Source: Glossina fuscipes (taxonomy: Eukaryota > Arthropoda > Insecta > Diptera > Glossinidae). Taken from it: 64,000 nucleotides of DNA. The position numbers were made by a program, and so were the translations under genes. The DNA is taken from assembly GCF_014805625.2 (NCBI RefSeq), contig NW_023998457.1:1713413-1777412 (forward strand), in the 5' to 3' direction. Within the stretch, counting starts at the first letter, position 1. The number at the start of each line of letters is the position of its first letter. The notes under the pieces were generated by a model that did not search any database, had not been told where the DNA came from, and saw only the letters and a program-made list of their open reading frames with translations. This document shows, in pieces, positions 13,140 to 23,598 of the stretch.

Positions 13140-13435
13140 ATGCACGGATTTATACAAAATCCAGCAGAAGTGATACAAAATCACTTTTTGAATCGATGTG
13201 ACCTTGTCTGTCCGTCCGCCCGTTCGTCTTATTTGCTTGCGTTCAACCCATAAGTCTTACCTTATGAGATATTTTGATGAAATTTGATTCACTGACTTGT
13301 TTATCTGTTTTTTGCTGTCTATTTTGGTCCAAGGAAGAACGGTATTGAAAATGGTTTAACTTTTTTTTCGACTACTTCTCATAAAAAGTCTATTTTGAAA
13401 AGTGCCCTCTGCAGGGTATCTACTGGCACACCTTA
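13140..13435 (+). repeat. Dispersed repeat family A, copy
   Basis: The motifs are GTCTGTCCGTCCGCCCGTTC, GAGATATTTTGATGAAATTT, TTTTGGTCCAAGGAAGAACG and TATTGAAAATGGTTTAAC, then a degenerate GCAGGGTATCTACTGG end. Confidence 0.65.
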
Positions 13436-13889
13436 ACACACTGAAGTGTTTTTACTTGCCTTAAAATCCGTTGTAGACAAAACGATTTCAAAAGAAACGC
13501 CGGGAGAAAAAATCTATATATGCTTTAGAGGGAAGTTTATCTTCAATTTCATCTTTTTAATAATTGTACTCTGTAAGAGGCCAGGACTAGTAAGTTATAA
13601 TTTTTTGGCTTAATGTCGTGGGCATGGCAGTGAGCGGTTTGATTTTTTTAATTCAAACAACTATTGAGTCTTCTTAGAATCTCATACTGATCTACCAGAA
13701 ATATATTTCATGAGAGAGAAAGATCTTTCTATCCCACGAAAGGAACGAAATTTCTAGCTATCACCAGTTAATGTACGATATTTAATTGCAAAAATGGACC
13801 AATCGATTACATTGTATATATTTCAAGTCTTCATTTTATAGGCATTTATTTAAAGTAAAACCGATAATTAGTATTGCGCTACAAGAGTA

Positions 13890-14260
13890 TATTAACTATG
13901 TGTGGGTATACGCAATATCCAGAAGAACTTTAGATAGAGTCATCATTTGTTATAGTTATAGTTAACTTGACTCTCCATCTGTCCGTCTAGTTTATTTGTG
14001 TTCAATCTACAGGTCGCAATTTTTAGAAATTTCGATCGCTTCAGTATTACTTTCGGGTGCATTCTAATCTGTCCCTCTGTCCATCTTGGTTTCTTCGAAA
14101 TTTTTGAGATATTTTGATGAAATTTGGTAAACTAACGTATTTTGGGCCAAGTATGAACGCTCTTCAAGATGGTTCAATGCGGACCACTTCTTATTTGAAA
14201 AATTCGTTATATGAATAACTTTATTAAGCGTCTAGTGATGTAAAGGTATTTCGCTTGCCG
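13890..14260 (+). repeat. Dispersed repeat family A, copy with internal duplication
   Basis: Two CTGTCC segments (near 13980 and 14070) precede GAGATATTTTGATGAAATTT, TTTGGGCCAAGTATGAACGC and CAAGATGGTTCAATGCGGAC. The 5' half is present twice. Confidence 0.6.
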
Positions 14261-14614
14261 CTACTGTATCATTTGTAATAACTCGACATATAAATGTGCG
14301 TCCTTTTAGTAAAGTGACATCTCGGCTTGTATTATAAAACAAAGGACGTTTTTAATTGATTTTAGTATTAAATTATCCAAAATACTTTTGTACAAATTTT
14401 ATAATGGTTTTTAAACACAGAGATTCGTTCTTTTTTTGCCCCCCTTTCTTTTTTATACTTGAAATTCATATTAATGATATCTGCCATTTGTAAGAGTAGA
14501 GAGAAAATTGGGAGAAAAAGAAATTTTTTAATTAATTGCAAATCGTTTTCTATTGTTGCTCTTCTTTTTCATTTTTTTTTTTTTTTTATCATGTTGAGTA
14601 TTTATTGTTTGCAG

Positions 14615-14703
14615 ATTGGACAGAAAGTCATCACGTGGCATGATTTACGAAAATGAAGAGTTAAGATTGCGTACCATCAACATTAATGCTGAAGTTGAAA
14701 GAG
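14615..14703 (+). CDS. Exon 1 (first visible) of the coiled-coil protein gene
   Basis: An acceptor (TTGTTTGCAG) precedes 14615 and a strong donor (G|GTGAGT) follows 14703. The exon starts with the third base of a split codon and then encodes 29 residues (LDRKSSRG, then the charged helix start MIYENEELRLR). It ends in phase 1. The Met at residue 9 might serve as an internal start, but the open frame and acceptor before it argue for an upstream exon. No convincing phase-2 donor exon was found in the preceding 2 kb, which is AT-rich and holds repeats. Confidence 0.75.
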
Positions 14704-17700
14704 GTGAGTGAAATGATTGATTGGATAAACCGTTCGTCTACTCGTTTATATCGTATATCATAAAAGCAATTTTTAGACGAAAGAATGAATGGTATTTTAT
14801 TAACTTGTTTTTTTTTTCTTTCCTTAATTACATTTGTAGTGGAAATCAATAAATTGCTATATCAAAGTATGCTTTTTTCATTATTAATTAAATTTTTTCT
14901 TGCATTTGTGAACAATTATAAGTTAATTATAGTAACTTTTTAAAGATTTAATTGATTTTCAAAAAAAAAAACGAGTATACTCGACATAAGCAGGATAAAG
15001 TACCCATATTAGGTAAAATTAATTAATTACGACTAACTAGTAAAATTCCCAACAGTGGGGCGTCGCTCACCATTTTGCTTAATATGATTTTCAAAAGGAG
15101 CCCTTACATTAGACGTGGCCGAAAAAGTGATCCGATCCGAACTAGTTTTAATGGCGTTCGTCCTTGAATAAATTTCGCCACAATATTTCGAAAACTGCGA
15201 CCTGCATTTTCAACGGAAGAAAACAAGACGGACGGATGGACAGACATGCTTAGATCGATTCAGAAAATGACTCTGAAAGAAAGAGATTCTGAATCGATAA
15301 GCATATTAAAAAGTGGGGCCGACTTGAAGTTCTTTTGGATGCCCGCACAAACTTAATATACCTTTGTAAATAATTTTACAGAAATTATAAACTTTTATTT
15401 ATTGCTGACAAACGGAATTTATTTCACTGATAAGAGATATATCGCAGAACACAAAGCACAAGGAATTTCAAATTTCTGTGGTATGAATAATATGGGAGCC
15501 TGGGAATTAAATTTTGCGATATCTATTAAATTGGATGAATGTGGCAAATTTGTCGTAATATGTGCTGAAATTTAAGAGTTCGTTTTGTTCCAAGGTTTAG
15601 CCTCAAGTTATTTTTACGTATTCCTCGTTTATTAAGTTCTATCTTGGCGTTTAAGGTCTTCTTCTTCTGCAAATTAACAACTGGATGTGTAAAAAAGTGT
15701 TAAAGTATGTAAAAGTAAAGTATGACATGGAATTAGAAAGACTATTGCCTGCGAAGTCGGCTCGTATGGCTTCGAATTGGCGACTATTGTAACGATTACC
15801 AACAGAGACCTCTAACGGAAGCGAGAATCGCATTAAGATTTCTGGCTTCGACAAGAAGATTGGCTTTTTTTCTTTGGATCCCATGTCGGGGAGAATATCT
15901 CACATGTTTGGAATGCCCACGGGCAGCAATTGATGAGCCAAAGCTGGGTCTTTGCCCTATCTGATAGGAAACTGAAATTCCACTTTAAAAAGAAATAACG
16001 CCATACATCGTATGCCGTATACCGTATTGTGTGCTTACAGAAAAAAGACTTTGGACATATTGGCGCAGGTGCAGAAGCCTAACGGAAGCAATCCATTTTC
16101 AAAAAGGCGGCAAAGAGACAAGCGAGTCCCAAACCAAAGTTCTAAGGCCAAGAAGCAAGAATTGCTTTCGAACGGATTCAATTGGCTCTACGTAGCATTC
16201 GTTGGAAAGAGAGCACACCATGCAGGCATACTCCAATATTGATTTGGCTTAGCTCATGTGTTATTTATTTTATCCATAAATATCTGAGGAAAGTTTTGGG
16301 TGAGATATTACAAAATATCGTTAGTAACTTTGCGGAAATTGTTCCTATGTTGAAGAATTTTTACATATTTATGGCGAATAGTTTCTAAATAATGTTGAAA
16401 TTATTAGAATTCATTTTTGTACATAAAACAGATTTTAAAATTATAAAATAAACACATAATAAGATGATGAATTACTTATGTGCGCATAGGCAATCTGTTA
16501 TTTGATTTATATACGCACGAGGTATCATGTTCTAGGAAATGAAAGCGAGAAAAAGTACATGTGTTGTTGTGTGAAATTTTAAACATATATATACAAACGT
16601 ATAAATATTATGATAATATAAATAGTTTCCTAAAGCAATATTTTTTCGATTATAGGTCAATCCGATATTAAACGTTTGAAAAAAGAAAATGAGTTATTAC
16701 GACGTGAAATATGGATCTTACGGGATGAATGCGACCGTCTTAATAAAACAGTTAAAGCGAAATTCTTGGAGCATGATCAAGGAGGTTGCGCTATACGCTG
16801 TAGTGGTGCTAGCACTAATGCGACCAATGAACATCATTGCTGTTGCAATATTGACGACGGTGAAGCTGGGGCTAGGATTTGCGGTTGTGAGACTATGCAT
16901 AACAATTATAATAGTGAGGTAAGCAGTGACAGATTTATGATTTCATACGTTACCTTGTCGCTTATTATTAATAAAAATATTTAAATGATAGGATTCAGAT
17001 TCCTGTACTGGACCATGTTGTTGCGGTGATGATGATGATGATGCTGCTGAGGATATTATTAAAGCGGAAAATTCCAATAACGAGGAGGAAAGTGCAGCAA
17101 GCGAAGATGTAAAGCTCACAACAACAACAACGATTTGCAAGACCGAAGAGTCGGCAAATAAAAGTATCTTTGATCATTTATCGGTTGTATCTGAAGAGAC
17201 TCTAAGTAATATTGAGCATACACTCGCCCAACAAAATGAAAATCTTTTCGGTTATACACCCGATATATACGGTTCGGAGACGACACTTCCTAGTTTTGTG
17301 GGACCTTTAACTCCTCTTACTCCTATTGAATTGGTTGCAAATGAGTTAAGCGATTTGCAAGCTACCGTGCCACCCTTGTCGTATTTTGAAAATATTGTCT
17401 CTCAGCATTTAAATCCTAGAAATGGTATAATTTCTTATAAAAACATTCGACTACATTGGATGATGTTTCTAAAGTCTTCTATTATCTTCTTTTTCTCTCA
17501 TTGTTTAGAAACTTCTGGAGAGAGTCCTTCAATCGCCGGTGCCGAAAAACCTTTAGTACGTCATACCAATGGTTGGGATTATAACTTACAATCTCCTTTT
17601 GCTCAAAAACGTTCGACCGCACAAACTTTAAGTACTTTTCAGCCTGTAAGCGGCATTACCGCCATCGCAACTACAGGTCCCATAGCAGAGAGCAATGTAA

Positions 17701-20700
17701 ACGAAATAATCACAACTTCCTCTGCTTCGCAGCAAACTGAAACTGTTGCTATTGTGACAGTATCTGGCATCGATAACGTGGAAACCCCTAAACATTTCTT
17801 TGCGCCTTTACGGCCAAAGCTTAAACTAAATACAGCGTTAGCAAATCAGCGATGCCTGCCTTCTTCGTCGATGCTTTTGGCTGCGACATCGCCGACGACC
17901 TTTAGCAACAAATATTCATTACAACATGAAAAGAGGAAATGTGAACCGCCTGATTTGTACGTAACGAATGGTCTAGCTACACCGTATCGATGTACGAAAA
18001 CATCTATTTCCTCCCAACCGCCACCAGTACCTCAAAGAAAACAATTCCCCGCAGCACAAGTAAGTCCGCGTTTCTTTAGACGTAAAAATCCATTTCAACA
18101 TCAGCGCTACGAGCATCACGAAGAACATATTAACAACGCGGGATGCTCGCTTAAGAATACCTATCGTAGCAGTAGCAACAACGCTTTAAGTGTCAATCTG
18201 ATTGAAAGCTCTGCTGCTTGCAATTCAACCCTAACTGCCGCTTTAGTGGCCTGCAACGCGTTAAACTTACAGTTATTACCTTTACATTTAAGGTCTACCA
18301 CATGTCTTACCTGCACTGTAGCCATTACCACTACTATCACTAAAACTACCACCACTGCTTTTACTACCGCAAACGCTTGTACTAAAATTGACGGCCATCG
18401 GTCTAACTTGGTGAACTCAAATCATTTTACTAAGCCCCATGAGCCTGTTTATGCAATCGCACAAAAATCTGGTCATAATTTAATTACCGCACCTGCAGTT
18501 ACTAAACCTATCATGGCAACAACAACGACAACAACAATCATACCGTCTATATTGGTATCAGCGTCATGTTATACTTTAAGAGCAATGAAAATAGATAAGT
18601 CAAGCAATAGCTTTGCTATGGATTCGGAATGTCAGGTGAGCTTGAAGAGAGGCTCAAAATTTGCTTTTATTTTTTTTCTTTTCTCTAACTGGATGCTACA
18701 AGATATGTATTGAGAAGAATTTCTACGAATTGATTAGGGAGACTTACTGTGGTGGTAAAATGTCGACTTTGCGTACTCAGTAACTGGAGTACGCTTAAAA
18801 GCCAAGTTGTGTACGCACCTTCCGTACATTCAACTTAAATGTAAGAACGTCTGGAAAGCGGGTAAAGATGACTATGGACAGATTGTCTTAACAGCGCATA
18901 GCGCTGTTAAAGAGGAACTTGTCATGGTAATCGTACAGTCGTACAGTATGTTGGCAACCCACAAGCAAGCCGGACACTTATTTTAAAGGCGTTATCTCGA
19001 TAGAACGCTTGCTGTACATAGGTATAGCAAGAGTGTCGACGATAGTGGTTCACCATATGAGGTTCTAGACCTTTTGGGATTAAGTGTCTTTATATATCTT
19101 CTTAAGCGTCTTCTAATGCATACTTCCTTGTGCTTACGTATTATAACAGTTTTTAGTGAACTATTACTCATTGGCCATGATTATATGGACTAGCTTTTCG
19201 TTTAAATTTATGGAATTGGAAGACGCTTAAGATAATAGATAAGCAAACTAATAGACGGACGATCAGGCAGAGAAACAATCAGACGAATTGGCGCGTAGAC
19301 CGATGAACATGTTCAAGAGCCCATGTTTTGCTAGAAAGATAAGAAACAATTGTTGCCAGCAAGGGTCAGTAGTTTGACTAAAATAATTCGTGACGTTTTT
19401 TAAAATTAATGTTCAATTTTTTTAAAAATTAGTTTGTGTAACTGGTCGTGCAGCAAGATAATCTTGTTTGAACATTCTTGTGTGAATATGCGTTCAATTT
19501 ATTGCACTCTTATTATGAAATAACCGAAGCCTTTAAACAGCTTAGTCACAACATTAATAGCCTAAGCTAAGTTAGAAATATTAAGCCGTCCTATTAATAA
19601 TAATTTCCTTTGATTTATTCAATTAATTAACATCGACTTACTTTCATTTAACCGTAATAGCAAAAGTTCAATTGATATTGAGCGCAGTGAAGAGTCGGTT
19701 GTGCGAAATAAAAGCTAATAATCGCCTTCCCATTAAAGCAACTACTCCTCGAGCACAATGACGTATAGGAAGACCAGTAATTAAAATGTAATAACAAGAT
19801 AACAAAAATACATAAACCTTGTCCTTCTCGCTTTTCTCTTTTTTTTCCTACATAAGTAAAAAAATAATGGCAAAGCAGGGCCTGCACTACTCTACAGTTA
19901 TTGATGTTTAATGCTTGATTATTTGTAAAATAACTTTTTATGTGGGAAGTGGTCGAAAGAGTGATCCGTTCCGAAAGATTTTTTTCCTTGGGCCAAAACA
20001 TAAGAAATTACAACAGACGAATGGACAGACAAGCTTAGATCGATTCTGAAAATGACTCTTAACCGTTCAGTAAAATAAAAGCTTGCGTCTATACTAAGCT
20101 ATTCTCGGTGTTGCATGCATCCGCAAAAACTTAACGTACCCTGCAAGTGGGGCAGAGTATGAAAAAAAAGTTATATCAAACTCATATGGGCGCGCTTTGA
20201 GGTCACCGCAAGCGAAACTGTAAATCGGAAGCAGTTGATGGTATTTTCTTTCCGGATACCTAGGCTTCGTTATCCGAAAAGAAAGTTTCTTATAAAAACG
20301 GAAATTTGATTTTCGCAGCATGCAGAGAAAATTTCATAAGCGGAAGTGTGTTTCTGAATTTACTTCATGGCATCCCTCTATCTGCTTGCCCAATGACTTT
20401 TTCCCTGCAAGGAAAACCCACTATGGAGAAGTCGTCCGCTTGCAAGTCTAATTTTCTTTTTACTCAGATACTACGATGCCTAAAGTTTTATCGCAGATTT
20501 CAGGCATCGTTCCAGAGAAGTAGTACTGTGATTGCATGACTAGCATTGATCTGTCTGATCCTTACACATTTAAAATCCGTAAGGAAAAATGTGGATGAAT
20601 TATCCTAATGCTTGGAGTATCTATGAGAAAAGTGGAGCAATGGCATTGTAACCCGAAATATGGGTGCATGGAGAACTTTATAAGTCGCATACCCAAGGGA

Positions 20701-22819
20701 TGGCCTTTCTATTTCTTAATGCGCACGGAAAGTCGGCGTGGGAGAGATAAAGACATCGAATGCTGCGTACAGAGTTTACCGTGCCCCAAATTCACGGGTA
20801 CAATAGACAACTAGACATGTTAAATATCCGGAGGGGGGGGGGGGGCGCCCTTTGATTATAAACAAATTCTAATATGTGATATTCCAGCTTTAGTATAGGC
20901 CCTCTAAGTGATGCAGGAATGCCGTGGAACCTGCGGGGCGCAAGCTATCGCTAACATGTAACCAATGGGTTTCGTCTGGTTAATTGCAAACCTTATCTGA
21001 CCAGTTACTATACGATATTAAGAAAAACATTTCAATCGAATCGAATCGAAACAAAGTAAAGATATTAAACGCTGTTGAGTTTTCGTTACGAAATGATGGC
21101 AAAATCTTTGAGACCTTAATTTTGAATTTTTTTAATTATGTTTTACTTTTTCAGACGGATTCAATTAATTTGGAAGCGATCCTTAACGATATCGACGCCA
21201 TTTCGGAGGATATTTTAACCTTGCAATTGAAAAAAGATCAACCGATAGAAAATCTAAATCGAAATTCTCTTGAAGTTACTGAAAATAAAATCACCTCGTT
21301 ACAGCAAAGCAATAAAAATAATAAACCTTACAAATCCGAAATGAATTTATTATTGACATACGATGGTGAGACACCGATTATAAAACCGACAAAAGTGACA
21401 AATTTAAATACGACGGCGTCGTTCGTATCAACAGTGAAAATTATATCAAACGATAATTCGAGTAATTGTACAACTTTGAGAAGAACGCGATCGTTGGAAA
21501 AGGACCGCACAAACAGTCCATCGCCAAATGTACCCGATGCTATGCTACCCTTTCCTGATAATCGTGAATACTTATCAATTGATCGTTTAAGCGAAGAAAT
21601 AATTAAAAGAAGCACTTTACCATCTGTGGCAGCCACAGCCACACAAACCTTACCCGTGATAAATACTCCGCAAGAGGAAGGCGATTTGACACTATCTCCG
21701 ATAAAAATAAATGTTCCTGCCGATGAACAATCTGTTGCGCCCGCACCACAAGAAAGGGTGCATACGTCGCCTCCGGAATTAGCACGCAGCTATTCGGCTA
21801 CGAATTCATCTCATTTATTCAGCGATACCAATAACTCTAAAAATCCGGTATATTCATCGTTAGCTGGGGCAGCAGCGAAAAGAGCTTTATTTCGCTCAGC
21901 CCCTAGTCATCTGACGAAATCATTGGATATCGAACCAATGCATGATGATGATAGTTGTGATGGTAACGGGATTGAAAAATTCGGTGAAACGGTCAAAAGT
22001 TCGGATGAAGAAGTTTTGCAAGAGCCGGCAGATATAGCGAAACGGAAATCTCGTCGTGTTTCTATAGTAGTATGTAGTGATACAAATAATGCAAACTCTT
22101 CGGCAAATATGCTCGCGGTTAGGAACCAGAGTCTTAACACAAATGGAGTAAAAACAACGACAACAACGAATAGTTGTTCTGATTTGCCTTCAATAACTCC
22201 GAATCCAACGCTAAGTAATTTAAAGCAAAGTAGTCATAGTACACCAAACTCTCCACATTCCGTGCATAAAAATGAAGAGACGAGGGCATTCAACAAGATC
22301 ACAACACCAACTATATCAATAAATAGTCCAAGTGCATTTTCGCATAACCGTGCATCGGACAGTAGTATACCGCATTATGATGGTTGTACGCAAAATCAAC
22401 GTAAATCTAATCACGATACTATCCGAGCTACGGCCGCTGAAATGGCGTGTGCTGCTGCCAATGTAATGCGTTCGAAATGTGCACGTCGCCATTCTGACGG
22501 TACCGTAGCCCACAATAATCAACGCGCGAGTGCTGTTAGCACAAGCACTACTCTTCATCATCATCATAATCATCATCATCATCAACATAGTTCTTCCCTG
22601 ACGAATAATATAAATACTCATCGCGGCCATCATGCACGACAAGATAGTAACCATGAAGTTGTAGTCCCATGCTCAGATCGTAATTCGAACAGTTTAGCCT
22701 CATCACGTGAATCTTCCACCAGCTTCAGTATGCGCTCGCAACGACGTAAATTATCAGTTAGTTCTCATACAGGGGGTAAAATACCATGGTGTGCTTGTTG
22801 GGGCAATGGTTGTTTGTAA
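14615..22819 (+). CDS. Five-exon gene (5' incomplete) for a large coiled-coil, low-complexity protein of unknown family
   Basis: Joining 14615-14703, 16656-16918, 16992-17424, 17509-18635 and 21155-22819 gives 1191 codons and a stop. Every splice phase agrees (1, 0, 1, 0) and each junction has GT/AG ends. Numbering from the first whole codon (14616): residues 9-70 form a charged helix with Leu at 37, 44, 51 and 58, an exact heptad typical of a leucine zipper. Cys-rich patches (HHCCC, CGC, CCCG) and a run of Asp follow at about 100-135. A proline-rich PPPVPQRK motif near 432-440 is a plausible SH3 ligand. Long Ser/Thr/Asn-rich stretches, a His run near 1105-1115 and the tail CACWGNGCL complete it. 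RRVS and RRKLS sites suit basophilic kinases. There is no signal peptide or membrane segment in the spliced product, so a cytoplasmic scaffold or cytoskeletal adaptor is a guess. The first exon opens mid-codon, so exons upstream are missing. I do not recognise the family. The gene structure is strong; the function is unknown. Confidence 0.85.
15065..15370 (-). repeat. Dispersed repeat family A, copy in intron 1
   Basis: On the + strand it reads GTGATCCGATCCGAACTAGT, GCGTTCGTCCTTGAATAAAT, CGAAAACTGCGACCTGCATT and GACGGACGGATGGACAGACA. This is the inverse of the family order. It lies inside the first visible intron of the coiled-coil gene. Confidence 0.65.
16656..16918 (+). CDS. Exon 2 of the coiled-coil protein gene: leucine-heptad helix and Cys cluster
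   Basis: The acceptor TTATAG precedes 16656 and the donor GAG|GTAAGC follows 16918. The first two bases complete the Gly codon begun in exon 1. The exon encodes QSDIKRLKKENELLRREIW and continues with the Leu heptad. It then gives two Cys-rich patches, one with three adjacent Cys after two His. It ends in phase 0. The preceding intron is 1952 nt and contains a family A repeat on the - strand (15065-15370). Confidence 0.82.
16992..17424 (+). CDS. Exon 3 of the coiled-coil protein gene: acidic segment
   Basis: The exon follows a 73-nt intron ending in GATAG. It opens with DSDSCTGPCCCG, then a run of five Asp encoded by GAT repeats, then an acidic Glu/Asn/Ser stretch. It closes with SFVGPLTPLTPIELVANELS and a hydrophobic patch ending NPRN. 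The donor is G|GTATAA at 17425, phase 1. The high acidic content and TPLTP repeats suggest a disordered region with proline-directed phosphorylation sites. Confidence 0.85.
17509..18635 (+). CDS. Exon 4 of the coiled-coil protein gene: Ser/Thr-rich segment with proline-rich motif
   Basis: The exon follows an 84-nt intron ending TTGTTTAG. The split codon gives Glu (G|AA), so the join reads NPRN-ETSGESPS. It encodes about 375 residues, mostly Ser/Thr/Ala-rich, with VRHTNGWDYNLQSPF near the start, PPPVPQRK near 18015-18045, and a run of Thr codons at 18315-18365. The donor CAG|GTGAGC follows 18635 in phase 0. Reading past it runs on for 26 codons to a stop at 18711-18713, so an alternative transcript ending there is possible but unsupported. 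Confidence 0.85.
18888..18910. repeat. Perfect 10-bp inverted repeat (hairpin) in intron 4
   Basis: TTAACAGCGC, three bases (ATA), then GCGCTGTTAA. The arms are fully complementary, with a GC-rich inner half. The surrounding 18720-19100 is less AT-rich than the rest of the intron and not recognised. Confidence 0.8.
19930..20160 (-). repeat. Dispersed repeat family A, copy in intron 4
   Basis: On the + strand it reads GTGGTCGAAAGAGTGATCCG, GGGCCAAAACATAAGAAATT, GACGAATGGACAGACAAGC and TTAGATCGATTCTGAAAATG. The central part is shortened. It lies in the 2519-nt intron of the coiled-coil gene. Confidence 0.6.
20833..20845. repeat. Run of 13 G followed by CGCCC
   Basis: A long G homopolymer inside an AT-rich intron. 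It could be a real slippage tract, the edge of an insertion, or an assembly or sequencing artefact. Confidence 0.8.
21155..22819 (+). CDS. Terminal exon of the coiled-coil protein gene
   Basis: The acceptor TTTTTCAG precedes 21155 in phase 0, after a 2519-nt intron. The exon begins TDSINLEAILNDIDAISEDI, an amphipathic helix, and encodes 554 residues. Landmarks are RRTRSLEKD, PDNREYLSIDRLSEE, KRKSRRVSIVV, an Ala-rich helix (TAAEMACAAANVMRS), a His-rich run, and the C-terminus PWCACWGNGCL before TAA at 22817-22819. The four-Cys/Trp tail is unlike the rest and may be lipid-modified or metal-binding (inference). It is not a CaaX box. The open frame continues 57 codons upstream of the acceptor, but that sequence is AT-rich intron. 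Confidence 0.9.
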   Translation, partial: TDSINLEAILNDIDAISEDILTLQLKKDQPIENLNRNSLEVTENKITSLQQSNKNNKPYKSEMNLLLTYDGETPIIKPTKVTNLNTTASFVSTVKIISNDNSSNCTTLRRTRSLEKDRTNSPSPNVPDAMLPFPDNREYLSIDRLSEEIIKRSTLPSVAATATQTLPVINTPQEEGDLTLSPIKINVPADEQSVAPAPQERVHTSPPELARSYSATNSSHLFSDTNNSKNPVYSSLAGAAAKRALFRSAPSHLTKSLDIEPMHDDDSCDGNGIEKFGETVKSSDEEVLQEPADIAKRKSRRVSIVVCSDTNNANSSANMLAVRNQSLNTNGVKTTTTTNSCSDLPSITPNPTLSNLKQSSHSTPNSPHSVHKNEETRAFNKITTPTISINSPSAFSHNRASDSSIPHYDGCTQNQRKSNHDTIRATAAEMACAAANVMRSKCARRHSDGTVAHNNQRASAVSTSTTLHHHHNHHHHQHSSSLTNNINTHRGHHARQDSNHEVVVPCSDRNSNSLASSRESSTSFSMRSQRRKLSVSSHTGGKIPWCACWGNGCL

Positions 22820-22824
22820 AAAAA

Positions 22825-22830
22825 AATAAA
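22825..22830 (+). promoter_or_regulatory. Possible polyadenylation signal (AATAAA) just after the stop codon
   Basis: AATAAA lies 6 nt after the stop, inside an A-rich tract (22818-22857). A signal this close would give a very short 3' UTR, and the tract may only be simple sequence. Further AATAAA motifs occur downstream, so the true 3' end is uncertain. Confidence 0.25.
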
Positions 22831-23598
22831 AAAAAAAAAAAAACAAAAAAAAAAAAACATGTTTTATAATAGTACGCTTTATACAAATACATACATGCAA
22901 CAGACTTTTATATGTTATCCGCACAAGCTTTGTGCAATTTTGTAGTTGCGTTTATATCTGATTTTGAAAAGTTCGCCATCGACACAAATGTATAGTTTAA
23001 AATTTAAAAAGTATTTCTTATGCCCAAATTTCTTGAAATCACGCGTCAAAATTAGGCGTCAAAATATCACACTATCTGCTAAATTTTCCAACTACTCGTT
23101 GAGCATTCCTAGATAAGTGTTATTCATAGCGCAGTGCGATAGCAGCTGTCAGCTTCCAAAGGGTTTCAAGTCGCTGTCGTAGCATTATTATTACGTAATG
23201 TTTCGTACGTACATACCTATGCATACATAAATATAAAATGTGTCTTTGTGCACGTTTTTAGAGATTTAGTTCATTAATAAATGTTAAGGTTATGTTGGGA
23301 TAAAATTGATGCCAATGACGATTGACCGATCAGGGCGAAATGCTTGGACCGTAAAATTTTCATCTTCTTTCGCTTTATTGAATCTCTTCTTACTGATGAT
23401 TGCGCTTAAACTGAAAACTTGCGCTGCCTTATTATCTATCTATACCGGTATAGGTTTTTGTTGTTTCCTTTCGCTTATCTTACAGAGTTCCTATCTTCCT
23501 ATAGGCATCCAATATTTACTAGGTCATTGGACCTTTCCACTCAATTTAGCGAATCATCTGTTTGTTGATTTGCTAACTCACAGAAGAAGGAGATATTA

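Noticed and set aside
17298..18713. A single uninterrupted 471-codon gene
   Set aside because: The start is not an ATG, the frame continues upstream in phase with exon 3, and it runs through an 84-nt intron and past a good donor at 18636. A spliced model explains it better.
20984..22819. A single 611-codon gene starting at 20984
   Set aside because: There is no ATG at the start, and the first 57 codons are AT-rich intron before a strong acceptor at 21155.
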